A DNA stretch of 64,000 nt from Akkermansia muciniphila (GTDB taxonomy: Bacteria; Verrucomicrobiota; Verrucomicrobiia; Verrucomicrobiales; Akkermansiaceae), in the NCBI RefSeq assembly GCF_900184965.1, contig NZ_FXYA01000213.1:62001-126000 (forward strand), written 5' to 3'. Below, in pieces: positions 8,292-17,371 of the stretch; position 1 is the stretch's first letter, and each line of letters begins with the position of its first letter. Both the position numbers and the translations under genes were made by a program. The notes under the pieces are model-generated. The model searched no databases and was not told the DNA's origin. It saw nothing but the letters and a program-made list of their open reading frames with translations.

Positions 8292-8691
8292 GGTTTTGCT
8301 TTGTGAAGTATTTGAAAAAGTCCACGGCGGCGGGTGAAGCAACCGTAAATTCGGGGTAGTCACGGGCTGTGAAAATCCGGCGGCCTCCTTGAGAGTTGAC
8401 GGCCTCAACGGTCAAATCCACGGTTTCCACCGTCCGCACAGGATCATCCCCCTGCCTGGCGCAAATCTCTTTCAACCGCGCCCAAACCTGCCCCGCTTGC
8501 CAGTCCTCACCCAGTCCTACCAGAGCGGCAACTACCGCCCGCATAGCCGGGGCTTGATCCACGGGTATATTGTCCTGCGTAAAGCGCGCCGGAGGTCTAT
8601 AACCGCCCGCGGCCTGGTAAATGGGCGTCAAGGTAAATTCTTCCCATTCGCCGGGCCGGGGAAAATGTATCTGTATTTCTGCGTTACTCAT
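8284..8691 (-). CDS. Unknown phage protein downstream of tail fibre
   Basis: The product is a soluble 135-residue protein beginning MSNAEIQIHFPRPGEWEEF. I recognise no domain. It starts 2 bases after the tail-fibre stop and overlaps the next gene, so it is made from the late operon. Tail-fibre assembly chaperones often occupy this place, but the sequence does not show which family it belongs to. Confidence 0.5.
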   Translation of the reverse strand: MSNAEIQIHFPRPGEWEEFTLTPIYQAAGGYRPPARFTQDNIPVDQAPAMRAVVAALVGLGEDWQAGQVWARLKEICARQGDDPVRTVETVDLTVEAVNSQGGRRIFTARDYPEFTVASPAAVDFFKYFTKQNHE

Positions 8692-8693
8692 GA

Positions 8694-10868
8694 TTACAAG
8701 GGAATGTTAATGTCCACAAAATCAGCCGTTTCCTCGGATTCAATGGCATTGACAGCCAAAGCTTCCAGAGCGTAATAAACCGGATTGACGTTGCCGGGCT
8801 GGTAGTTGGTGCGCTCCGCCGCCCCAACAAACACGCTGACAGATCCACCGGAAATTCCCGGTATATCCGTCACAATGGAGGAAAAACCCGTGCCCGTTTC
8901 AAAGGTGGTCACGCCGCGCACCGCGGCAATCTTCCAAAGTTGCTGACTGCTTCCCCCTCCTGTCAGCAAATACAATGAGCCATAGGCGTCCCCATAATCC
9001 CCGGCATTGTACGATCGGGGGGCATATTGATGATAAATGACTTTATTGACAATATAAGGAATTGGCTCGTTTTGCGTCGCCGGGATAAAGCTGGTTGTGG
9101 TCTTTACCTTCCAGATCCGCGCGGTCTCGGCTGCGTAGATTTCCCGGACACGCACGACATACCCACCGCGCGCCGCATTGCGCGCATTGTCAAACGTAAT
9201 ATCCAGAATTTCGCCGGTATTATAGGCCAGTTCATTGCCGGGGATGATGCTGTACGATTCCTGCGTTAAATCTTTCCGTACCGTCTTTGACCCCCGCCCA
9301 ATGCCCACGGTCAATTTGCCCGCGGACGTTAATTGCCAGGGAATGGCAAACCCTGCAAAACTTGAATAATTCCATTGCCCGGCCGGGCCCGCGAAAGTAC
9401 AAACGATCGTGCTGTGCGTATTGGCGGGGACGTTCGTCCGGGCGTACAGCCCAGCAACAAGAACAGAAGTTTGCGCTGGCCCCGTCGCTGTGATGCTGTC
9501 CGTATTGAGGAAAAAATGAAGGGAAAAAATGTCCGTCACTCCGCCCATTCCCGCCGCGTACAGGCGATTGACCGCCCCCGTATCCGTTGACGCTCCCACG
9601 GCCAGCGGAATATTGACGCCCCCGTTGGCGTTAAGTGTACTTGCAAATGCCGCAGGTCCAATACAGTTCAGGCTTGCCCCCTGTGCAATGTTAAGCATGC
9701 CCGATTCGTACATCATTGTCCCCCGCCACCATCCCCCGTCCCGAACATCAAGGGACTGCCAAAATCTCGTGATGCCGTAAATCTGATTACAAGTCCCCGC
9801 GCTAACGGTGCCATCCGGCCTCCCTGCGACAAATGGCCCGTTAATGGACGCCGACATCACAGTAATATTGCCGGCAAGCGTCATATTTCCCTCGGCGTCC
9901 ACCTGCGGAATAGCCGCCAGAGCATTAGCCGCCGCTGTTGCAGAGTTGCCCGCGCTAGTGGCAGAATTCGCGGCATTAGTCGCGGCCGTATTGATGCGAC
10001 CCTCCGCCTGATCTATAGCCTCTTTAGCGGTTTCGACACGTTGGACAAGGGGCGTGATTGTTCCTTGCGCTTCCTGTCCTGCCGCCTGAACGGCGGAAAC
10101 GGCGTCCGCCTGCGCTCCGGAAATCTTATCCGTAGCAGTTTTTTGTGCTCTCCCCACGGCAAGAACAGAATTGGCTTGCTTGTCCTGAATAGCAGTAACA
10201 GCCTCATTCTTGGCCTCAATAATCTGTTGCTTTCCATTGCTGACCGTTTCCGGCCAAGTGGTAGCCAGCGACTCCACAGCCGTTTTAGCGTCATGGGCAC
10301 TCTTAGCGTCACGGGCCGCGTTGGTTGCGGACGTGCCGGCGGCGGCCTCGGAAGCGGCGGCGGCCCTTTTGGAGGCCAAAGCGGAACCTGCATAGCCTTC
10401 CGTTTCTTCGGCTCTTTCCAACACAGTTTCATACATCATTTCCCATTCCGGCCGGGCAGAATTCGGCAAATGCTCATCCCCTATCAACCCCGGCTCCAAA
10501 TAGAAATTCAACGGAAGAGAATGATAAACACCTTTCCCTTCCTCCGTCTCCACCAGCACAGCCACCCGCGCCTCTATAGTTTTGCCCTCCGCTTCCCTGG
10601 CCGCCACCCGTATTTCCTGTGTATCAAAATCAACCACCATTTCCACGGCCCCGCCCGTTATTTGCCCTTCCTGGTAAGCCAATAACTGCCCGTTCCTTTT
10701 ATGATAGGCCGCCAACGTAACGCGCCCGGCCTCAAGCTCACGCCCCAAAAAGGATAAAGACACGGGCACATCCTGCCTGCGGACAAGACGCACCCCGCAC
10801 AAATTCATATTTTCATCACCCGCGCGGTTCCGAAAAATCCCGCTCTCAATATCCAAATAAAGCTCCAT
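8694..10868 (-). CDS. Tail fibre / receptor-binding protein
   Basis: The product has 724 residues from ATG 10868, 2 bases after a copy of the 24-bp repeat. Residues 1-140 are beta-rich and probably attach to the tail. Residues about 150-320 are an Ala/Ser/Thr-rich heptad region (NAANSATSAGNSATAAANAL) typical of trimeric fibre shafts. The rest is Gly-rich beta structure with many aromatic residues, likely the tip that binds the host surface. A frame upstream of ATG 10868 is open only because the repeat itself encodes KKLLKG. The fibre role is strong, the receptor unknown. Confidence 0.7.
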   Translation of the reverse strand: MELYLDIESGIFRNRAGDENMNLCGVRLVRRQDVPVSLSFLGRELEAGRVTLAAYHKRNGQLLAYQEGQITGGAVEMVVDFDTQEIRVAAREAEGKTIEARVAVLVETEEGKGVYHSLPLNFYLEPGLIGDEHLPNSARPEWEMMYETVLERAEETEGYAGSALASKRAAAASEAAAGTSATNAARDAKSAHDAKTAVESLATTWPETVSNGKQQIIEAKNEAVTAIQDKQANSVLAVGRAQKTATDKISGAQADAVSAVQAAGQEAQGTITPLVQRVETAKEAIDQAEGRINTAATNAANSATSAGNSATAAANALAAIPQVDAEGNMTLAGNITVMSASINGPFVAGRPDGTVSAGTCNQIYGITRFWQSLDVRDGGWWRGTMMYESGMLNIAQGASLNCIGPAAFASTLNANGGVNIPLAVGASTDTGAVNRLYAAGMGGVTDIFSLHFFLNTDSITATGPAQTSVLVAGLYARTNVPANTHSTIVCTFAGPAGQWNYSSFAGFAIPWQLTSAGKLTVGIGRGSKTVRKDLTQESYSIIPGNELAYNTGEILDITFDNARNAARGGYVVRVREIYAAETARIWKVKTTTSFIPATQNEPIPYIVNKVIYHQYAPRSYNAGDYGDAYGSLYLLTGGGSSQQLWKIAAVRGVTTFETGTGFSSIVTDIPGISGGSVSVFVGAAERTNYQPGNVNPVYYALEALAVNAIESEETADFVDINIPL

Positions 10869-10869
10869 C

Positions 10870-11643
10870 CTACCCTTCAGGAGCTTTTTCAAAAGTCTTG
10901 GAATCAGGACCGCTAGCATGCAATATCCACCACATCACCCGCGCGCACGCTTCACGCAGCGTCTCCCCATATTGCTCTTGAAATTGCCGGTAAAAAGACA
11001 TCTGCCCGCAATGAGCGGCACATACCCCGCTCTTGGCAATTTCCGCAATCTTGACCAGCAGGGATGGATCACATGTCCGCACGCCGATTAAATGACGCCC
11101 TCCGCGGAACTCCAGCATATCTACTCCTTCCCTCCCGTAGAGATAAGCCACAATTTGAGAGATCGTCACATCTTCCGGGTACTTCTGCTTCCCCTCCGGC
11201 CATTCCCTTTGCGCCAATAGCTCCAGAGCATCCCTCATGGCAGCCCTGGTCATCCAGTAGCAACAACCGCTCCACGCCAGAGGCTCGGCACATTGCATAC
11301 CCCCGGCAAGCTTGTTCCGCTCTTTCAGGGATCGGACAATTTCAGCTTTATCCATAAGCAAGGTATCTGCATCTATCTTCACCACAGGCTCTTTGCCCGG
11401 TATATCCAGCATGCAGCCCAGGATGCCCCGCACACATTCCAGACCATTCAAATTTCCACGCCGGGGAAAATACGTCACCTTGTAACTCACATCCTTCCCC
11501 GCGGGTATCTGCCCCGGCTCTAACGGGCGCGCCCCGTCATCAAATAAATAAATTCTGGCATTACAATCCGCCCGCCGAATTTGCTTAACGCACAATTCAA
11601 GGCATTTATAGTCTTCCCTGTAACAGAATATTGCGTAGTTCAT
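10870..11643 (-). CDS. GT-A fold glycosyltransferase-like phage protein
   Basis: The product has 257 residues from ATG 11643 (MNYAIFCYREDYKCLELCV). Near residue 90 it carries VVKIDADTLLMD, the DxD-type metal and nucleotide-sugar motif of GT-A glycosyltransferases, after an N-terminal Rossmann-like strand-helix. The gene lies between two distal tail genes, so it may glycosylate virion tail proteins or a host surface sugar. The last codons (TFEKAPEG, stop) are formed by the 24-bp repeat, so the repeat supplies the end of this protein. Acceptor and donor sugars cannot be told from sequence. Confidence 0.55.
   Translation of the reverse strand: MNYAIFCYREDYKCLELCVKQIRRADCNARIYLFDDGARPLEPGQIPAGKDVSYKVTYFPRRGNLNGLECVRGILGCMLDIPGKEPVVKIDADTLLMDKAEIVRSLKERNKLAGGMQCAEPLAWSGCCYWMTRAAMRDALELLAQREWPEGKQKYPEDVTISQIVAYLYGREGVDMLEFRGGRHLIGVRTCDPSLLVKIAEIAKSGVCAAHCGQMSFYRQFQEQYGETLREACARVMWWILHASGPDSKTFEKAPEG
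10871..10894 (-). repeat. 24-bp intergenic repeat, copy 1
   Basis: This is a perfect copy of the 24-bp element (core GAAAAAGCTCCTGAAGGG on the minus strand) shared with 18808, 22645 and 24491. Here it encodes the last codons and stop of the glycosyltransferase gene and ends 2 bases before the tail-fibre ATG. The GAAGGG near its end could act as a weak ribosome site for the fibre gene. Confidence 0.9.
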
Positions 11644-11648
11644 TTTTA

Positions 11649-13508
11649 TCAATTTATCGGTGAATAAATTTTGGAGGTCACAATCCATTCCCCCTGCTGG
11701 ATATAGATTTTCCCGTTTTCGTCCCGGTGCAGGCGTATTGCGTGGTCGCTATCGCATAAAAGAGCGGTCCATGAATCGCTTATAAGATTATCAGAGCCAT
11801 CCGGCTCCGTATCTGCATACAGCTCCACAGCCAATTTATTATTCCGCAGGAACAGGCCTGCCTTCACACCGTTGACGGCATCAGACCAGCTTGATTCATA
11901 ATCCAGCACCACATATTTCCCATTTTTCCGCAAAGGGGGGCGAAAGCTCAATTCTTCCGCTTCGCCCCCAGGAGTGACTATGAGGGAAAGAGCCCCTGCC
12001 TCTGCGGACAAGCCCACTTTATAGCCTCCGCCCACCTCATGCTGCTGCGAGTCCACAGTCAAATCCAATTCCCCCTTTAGCCCGGCAGGAGATACGGACA
12101 AATTCACCGGCCATTTCCCGCCATCATCCACGCTGGAATCTACGGAGGAATCAATTTTTATTTTTAATATATCAGTTTCTTCCTCAACTCCTTCTCCGTT
12201 CTGTTGCTTTTCATATTCAAGACCATCCCCCGCTTCCGGCATTTTACCGGATGCGGAAAAATAAATGCGTCCATCTTCTTCTTTGAGCAGTACAGAACCA
12301 TCAGAAGAACACAAAAGCTTGAATTTGTAAGGTTTTCCCTTGTTCCCTTCTTTACCGCCTTCTTCACCCTCCCCCGCGCCTTCCTCTTCTTCATAAATCA
12401 GGGAACAGTCTCCGCCGGTAGGTTCCTTTGCGTCCTCGATAAGAGCGGCAATTTCTTTTTTCCGCTCTTCAGCCAAATCCACAATTTCAATACCTTTCCC
12501 GGCTTTCAACCCCAATTCATCAGGGGCAACCCCGCAATAAACCGCTCCCAGGGCATACTGTTTTACCGATACCAGAGACGGCAAATTTCCATCCTCCGGC
12601 AAGGGTTCTTCAAGCTTCTCCACCTTCGCCAACAGGAAGCAATAAGTGAATTCCTCTTCGGCTTCTTCATCATCCGGTTCCGCTACATACTGGAGCGGCT
12701 TGGAAGATCCTTTCGTTTCTTTCAGTTCGGCACTTGTAATGACGCCATCCCCGGTGCATTTCACTTCCAGCCAAATTTCCCCCTCTTCTTTCGGCGCCAC
12801 CTCCCAGGTTCCCCCGCCGCGCTGCGCCAGTTGCCCGGCTATGTAAATATCGCCCTTCTTCACATAGGCCATATCCGGCGCGCCCTCTTCGTCCGTATCA
12901 ACTACCACCCTCCAACCTTCATTCAATGAGCTTTGCGCATAATGAACATGGCCGCTCCACGCCTCATGATACTTCAGGATCTTTTCTCCGGCTTCATCCG
13001 TTTCTTCCTCGAATTCCCCAAGATAAATTCTGACCGCGCGCGCCAGCCCTATTTCCTCCGCCGTCACTTCCGCATACGTAATGCAATCATGGTTATCCGC
13101 GCTCCGCTCAAGATATAAAAATACCTTATCCCCTCCCTTAACGGCCAAAAAAGGCGGTTCCTCCGCCTGATCCATCTTTTCCCCGTTAAGTTCCGGCTTA
13201 ATGCGCCGCACGCCGCCCGGATGCACTTCAAAAACCATGCCGGGCCAGAAATAAGCCTTATATCCCGCATCCACCTTTTCCAGCCTTTTCAGCGTAAACG
13301 GCTCGCCTGCTCCTGCTTTGTTCCTCCCCCCCGTGGGCCTTATAGTTAGGGACGTGCCGCCCAGTCCCCGGTTAAACGTATAACCTACACCGCTCTGCAA
13401 GCGGCAAGACTTCGCCAACTGCTCCAACTCCCGGCACCCCTTAACCAGACGCCTTAATTTAGACGCGCTCAACTCTTCCCCTTGATTAAAAAACGGCCAG
13501 CTAATCAT
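11649..13508 (-). CDS. Large acidic distal-tail protein, unrecognised
   Basis: The product has 619 residues and begins MISWPFFNQGEELSASKLRR. It is rich in Glu and Gly, with low-complexity acidic stretches (near residue 380) and a beta-rich C-terminal part ending in HRDENGKIYIQQGEW. There is no signal peptide or membrane helix. It lies downstream of the tape measure and upstream of the glycosyltransferase and fibre, so a baseplate or tail-tip part is likely. The C-terminus could be a carbohydrate-contacting domain, but I cannot name the family. Confidence 0.5.
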   Translation of the reverse strand: MISWPFFNQGEELSASKLRRLVKGCRELEQLAKSCRLQSGVGYTFNRGLGGTSLTIRPTGGRNKAGAGEPFTLKRLEKVDAGYKAYFWPGMVFEVHPGGVRRIKPELNGEKMDQAEEPPFLAVKGGDKVFLYLERSADNHDCITYAEVTAEEIGLARAVRIYLGEFEEETDEAGEKILKYHEAWSGHVHYAQSSLNEGWRVVVDTDEEGAPDMAYVKKGDIYIAGQLAQRGGGTWEVAPKEEGEIWLEVKCTGDGVITSAELKETKGSSKPLQYVAEPDDEEAEEEFTYCFLLAKVEKLEEPLPEDGNLPSLVSVKQYALGAVYCGVAPDELGLKAGKGIEIVDLAEERKKEIAALIEDAKEPTGGDCSLIYEEEEGAGEGEEGGKEGNKGKPYKFKLLCSSDGSVLLKEEDGRIYFSASGKMPEAGDGLEYEKQQNGEGVEEETDILKIKIDSSVDSSVDDGGKWPVNLSVSPAGLKGELDLTVDSQQHEVGGGYKVGLSAEAGALSLIVTPGGEAEELSFRPPLRKNGKYVVLDYESSWSDAVNGVKAGLFLRNNKLAVELYADTEPDGSDNLISDSWTALLCDSDHAIRLHRDENGKIYIQQGEWIVTSKIYSPIN

Positions 13509-13511
13509 AAG

Positions 13512-14243
13512 TCAATACAAATCAGAATCCCAGCCATCCGGCCCGCTTAACCTCCAGGAAACCGTCTGACGCCAATTCCCGGTCCCCGTCCTGCGGCCGC
13601 TCACGCCCTCCTTAATCCAATTATATTTTCCGCCTACCGCGGGCGCGCCGCTGCCCGGAGCCCCTTTTTTCCCGACCCCGGCCATGCTCAACGCCTGCAC
13701 GGTAGAAGTGACGGAAAACACCCCACCGGGACACAAAAAACTAACCTGACCTTTACGCATTTTTTCCATGGCCTTCTTTCCGGCCTCCGATTTCACAACA
13801 TCCTCAATCACCTTATCCTCTTTCCCAAACGTATCTTTAGGAGATGCCCCGGACGCCATAGCCATCAACGCATCTTTTTCTTCTCCGTCTATATCCTGAA
13901 AATCCGGATGCGTCAGCAACGGCTGTTCAGAACAGGAATAATCCATGGAATATTCCACTTCCTCCCCTCCACCGAATTCAAAAGAAGTTTCCCGCGGCAA
14001 CTCGTAATAGAGCGTCACCCTCACCATATCCCCCTCCATTCCTTCCATGCTTATCTTTTTGAGCCTCAAAGCGGCATCATCAGGATAAGCGGACCCTATT
14101 GACGGGCAACGGGCATTCCAGCCCTCCTGATTGTCCGTGTAAACAATCCTCCCCACAGCCCTTACTTCCCCTTCATCCCCCCGTTCTATTTCCAGCGTCT
14201 TTTCATGCGTTTCCCGCTTCTTAATGTTAATTTTTCTTCCCAT
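13512..14243 (-). CDS. Distal-tail-associated phage protein, unrecognised
   Basis: The product has 243 residues with a basic start (MGRKINIKKRETHEKTLEIE), acidic beta-rich middle and Gly-rich C-terminal third. It is the first gene after the tape measure, where siphophages place distal-tail or tip-assembly proteins, and is 3 bases from the next gene. No motif identifies it. Confidence 0.5.
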   Translation of the reverse strand: MGRKINIKKRETHEKTLEIERGDEGEVRAVGRIVYTDNQEGWNARCPSIGSAYPDDAALRLKKISMEGMEGDMVRVTLYYELPRETSFEFGGGEEVEYSMDYSCSEQPLLTHPDFQDIDGEEKDALMAMASGASPKDTFGKEDKVIEDVVKSEAGKKAMEKMRKGQVSFLCPGGVFSVTSTVQALSMAGVGKKGAPGSGAPAVGGKYNWIKEGVSGRRTGTGNWRQTVSWRLSGPDGWDSDLY

Positions 14244-14278
14244 ATTTATTATTCTCTCTCTATCATTTAGCGGCTATT

Positions 14279-16906
14279 TCAATATCCTAGCACGGCCGCC
14301 GTTTTCAGGGTTCCCCTCCGCCCCGCGCCCGTGTTTTTCACGATCTGCTGAAGCAAATTTGTCTGCTTCCTCGCTTCCGTAAGTTGCGGCATGCTCCCCA
14401 TCATGGAGCGGCCCCCGCCGCCCACTTGCGCCAGACTGTCCGCTATGGGTCCGCTCCCTTCCTTCCGGTCCTTCCGCCGCTCCACCATATCCTCCAACCC
14501 GGCCATGCCGCGGGCACGCCTCATGGCCGTCTTCCTGTCTATCCCCAAGCCGCGCTGCTGGTCATAAATTTCCTTCATGCGCTCCGCCATCTTCAGCCGC
14601 CGCTCTTCCGCCTTGTTTCCCTCCGCCTGAGCTTTCAACAGGGCCATTTGCCGGCGGTATTCGCGCCCGGCCTGCGCCCGGTTCCGGTTCTGCTCCAGGG
14701 CGGCTATTTCACGGGCCGCCGCGCCGGCGCGGGCCTTGCTCATGCCATCCGCCTCATATTGGTTTTGCAGCTCCAGCACGCGCGCCTGCTCCTGCAACAC
14801 GCGCAGCTTATCCTTCTGCCCGTGAATTTCCGCGCGCAGCAGGGCAGCCTGCTTCTGGTGTTTGGCTTCCGCCTTGTCCCATTCCTTATTCCGCTCCACT
14901 ATTTCACGATCCACCTCTTCCACCTTGCCAAGCAATTCATACAGGCTCTTGATTCTGGACTCCACCCCCTCCAGATTCAACATGCCGTCCACGGCGTCCC
15001 CGCCATCCAGCAGGGCTTTCTGCTCCGCAATGGCCTTCTTGAGGCCCTCAATGCTCCCATATCCTCCCAGCAGGTCTTTTTTCCGGTCCTCCAGCCCCAT
15101 TCCGCTGCGCCGCCTCTCCCTCTCTTCTTCCGCCCGGTCATAATCCAGGGATAACAATTCATCTTGTATTTCCCTGATTTTTTCCAGCGTCTTCTTCCGT
15201 GCCTCTTCCGTCTGCTGCCCGCGCTGCGCCGCCCGTTCCCGCGTCTCCGCCGCTTTCGCGTTCGCTTCCGCCATCTGCTGCAACTCCTTCCGCTCACGTT
15301 GCAACAGCACCAGCCTATCCTGCACCGCAACCGTCATTCTCCCCAGCGGATCTTCCGCCAGCAGGTCTTCTTCTTCGCGCTTCAGGCGTTTAATTTCGGC
15401 GTCATATTCATCCATGACGCGCCCCACGTCCTGCTTGCTGGACGCCTCCCCGGCCATCTTCCACACGCGTTCATCAAAATCATCATTCGACCGTTTGAAA
15501 TTTTTCTTTTTGTCCATTTCTCCCTTTGAGGCCACCCCGCTTGCCTCATGGCTCGCCTTGTAAAGCTCTTCCACGGCTACGGAAATAGCCGCAATAGCCC
15601 CCATAATGGCCGGCCCCTTCAAGCCGGAAGCCAAACTTGCACCCACCCCCCTAAACGCAGCCCCCATCCGCGCCGCCTGCGAACGAGCAGAAGCCCCTAA
15701 TGCCCGGATATCCCCCATTACGCTCCGCGTCCTCTGCCCGGATAACACAAGCGCATTATTAAATCCTGTTTGCCACGTCCTCCCCGCAGACAGCACAGCC
15801 TGACCTACTGCTGCCCCGGCGGAACTGCCGGCCGCCTTCCACGCTGCCCACGCTAAAATTCCATTCCGGAGCATCCCGTGAAGCCGATCGCCGCCTGCAG
15901 CTACCGTTGCCAGCCCTTTTCCTACTACGGAAATAATAGGCGCGGCCGCTTTCACGATTTGCCCCAGCAATTCGCCCGTTTTCCTCAAGCCGCGCTCCAC
16001 CTCCGGCCCATGACCGGACCATGACGCGCCTATGGAGTCCATGGCATCCTTGATGCCGCCTGTTACCGGTTCCGCAAAAACCCGGCTCAAGGCCCCAACC
16101 TTGCCTTTCAGGGTCTCCACCCTGTTCTCAATGTCCTGCGTATTTTTCTCCATGGCTCCCGCAAACTGCCCTCCGGCAGATCCCATGGAGACTAAAGCCC
16201 CCTTCAAATCCCGGAAACCAATTGTTCCCTCCGTCATCATCTTTTGCAATTCCGCCCTGGTCTTTCCCGTTTGCCTGCTCCACAATTTCAGGACATCAAC
16301 CCCATTCTCCATTAAAGGCCTCAAATCACGCATTCCTACTTTACCAGATTGAAAAGCTACGGAAAGCCGCACTCCTATCTGCTCAAGGCTCATTCCGCTG
16401 CCCGCCGCCACATTGCCCAGGGATTCCAATGTGCTCTTCAATTCGCTTGCCCTGACGCCGCACCCAAGAAGCAACTGCGCCGCCCGTTGCGTTTCCGCCA
16501 GCCCGAACGGCGGCGTATCAGCAAAATCCACCACATCACGCGCCGCGCCCGCCGCGCTTGACGCGCCGCCCGTGAACGCCTCCATGCGCCGGGTTACTCT
16601 TTCTATGTCATCTCCACCCGCCAGCATGGCGGAAAACTTGCCCCATCCGGCCCGCAGGCCGTTAATGGCGGCCCCTACCCCCGTAATGGTGGCACTCATA
16701 TTGATAAGACCGGCATTCAGCCGTTTACACGCCTTCCGGCCCTCCTGATCCATACCCTTCAGCCCCTTCACGGCCTCCCCCGTGCTTCCGCCCACGGCCC
16801 CCTGTAAGGCTTCGGACATGCCGCTTGCCGCTTTCCTGCTTTCCTCCGTTGCGGCAATAAAGCCGCTCGCATCACCATCTATTTTAATAACTGCGCCTTC
16901 GCTCAT
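14279..16906 (-). CDS. Tail tape measure protein
   Basis: The product has 875 residues, the longest late gene, and would set tail length. Residues 90-290 carry the conserved TMP region: VVDFADTPPFGLAETQRAAQ, then MSLEQIGVRLSVAFQSGKVG, MRDLRPLMENGVDVLKL and a segment with MTEGTIGFRDLKGAL. Residues 320-450 contain hydrophobic Gly/Ala-rich helices, and the C-terminal third is a long Glu/Arg/Lys coiled coil. It follows the frameshifted tail chaperones, as in most long-tailed phages. One plus-strand moron separates it from them. Confidence 0.85.
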   Translation of the reverse strand: MSEGAVIKIDGDASGFIAATEESRKAASGMSEALQGAVGGSTGEAVKGLKGMDQEGRKACKRLNAGLINMSATITGVGAAINGLRAGWGKFSAMLAGGDDIERVTRRMEAFTGGASSAAGAARDVVDFADTPPFGLAETQRAAQLLLGCGVRASELKSTLESLGNVAAGSGMSLEQIGVRLSVAFQSGKVGMRDLRPLMENGVDVLKLWSRQTGKTRAELQKMMTEGTIGFRDLKGALVSMGSAGGQFAGAMEKNTQDIENRVETLKGKVGALSRVFAEPVTGGIKDAMDSIGASWSGHGPEVERGLRKTGELLGQIVKAAAPIISVVGKGLATVAAGGDRLHGMLRNGILAWAAWKAAGSSAGAAVGQAVLSAGRTWQTGFNNALVLSGQRTRSVMGDIRALGASARSQAARMGAAFRGVGASLASGLKGPAIMGAIAAISVAVEELYKASHEASGVASKGEMDKKKNFKRSNDDFDERVWKMAGEASSKQDVGRVMDEYDAEIKRLKREEEDLLAEDPLGRMTVAVQDRLVLLQRERKELQQMAEANAKAAETRERAAQRGQQTEEARKKTLEKIREIQDELLSLDYDRAEEERERRRSGMGLEDRKKDLLGGYGSIEGLKKAIAEQKALLDGGDAVDGMLNLEGVESRIKSLYELLGKVEEVDREIVERNKEWDKAEAKHQKQAALLRAEIHGQKDKLRVLQEQARVLELQNQYEADGMSKARAGAAAREIAALEQNRNRAQAGREYRRQMALLKAQAEGNKAEERRLKMAERMKEIYDQQRGLGIDRKTAMRRARGMAGLEDMVERRKDRKEGSGPIADSLAQVGGGGRSMMGSMPQLTEARKQTNLLQQIVKNTGAGRRGTLKTAAVLGY

Positions 16907-16944
16907 AATATTTTACATTGACTGATAATATAAAAAATCATTAA

Positions 16945-17145
16945 ATGGACTTCGTGTTTTCCTCCATCATGGAAATCTTGCTGTATCTGTTACAAAAAAC
17001 AGGTCTTGTAATCATCTTCATTATCGGAATCATTTTCCTTCTTGGCTTCTTCCTGCCTCTTCTGGAAATACTGACAGATCCGGTAAGCTGGGCTATCATC
17101 CTTATTCCCATCCTTATTTTCTGGCTCATCTGCCACAAAAAATGA
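16945..17145 (+). CDS. Small two-helix membrane protein (moron) within the late operon
   Basis: The product has 66 residues and is almost wholly hydrophobic. It has two membrane segments (LVIIFIIGIIFLLGFFLPLL and WAIILIPILIFWLI) and ends CHKK. It is AT-rich and lies on the plus strand between the tail chaperones and the tape measure, against the direction of all late genes. This is the usual layout of a phage moron expressed from the prophage. Superinfection exclusion is a reasonable guess from size and topology only. A minus-strand frame over the same bases has no protein-like character. Confidence 0.5.
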   Translation: MDFVFSSIMEILLYLLQKTGLVIIFIIGIIFLLGFFLPLLEILTDPVSWAIILIPILIFWLICHKK

Positions 17146-17155
17146 AGAGGCCGGA

Positions 17156-17371
17156 TCACTCCAGCCCCTCCACCTGTTTTCTCCACGCTTCCCTGGCCTG
17201 CTCCAGCACGTCCCCCACATGCCCGGAGGGTTCCGTGTAGCAGCTCCACCGGCACGGCGTCGCGTCATAGCTCCAGACCGCATGCACGTACTGCACCAGC
17301 CGCGCCAGCGGAATTTCCCACAGAATTTCCCGTTCCGGCCAACCCGTCACACGCGCCACCGTCATCAGCAT
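17156..17371 (-). CDS. Tail assembly chaperone extension (gpT-like), reached by -1 frameshift
   Basis: From ATG 17371 this is a 71-residue frame (MLMTVARVTGWPEREI...). In the -1 frame it is open from the slippery heptamer at 17398, so a frameshift in the upstream gene gives a fused protein, as with lambda gpG-gpGT. The fused form recruits tail tube subunits to the tape measure in known phages. Whether the ATG at 17371 is ever used alone is unknown. Confidence 0.65.
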   Translation of the reverse strand: MLMTVARVTGWPEREILWEIPLARLVQYVHAVWSYDATPCRWSCYTEPSGHVGDVLEQAREAWRKQVEGLE

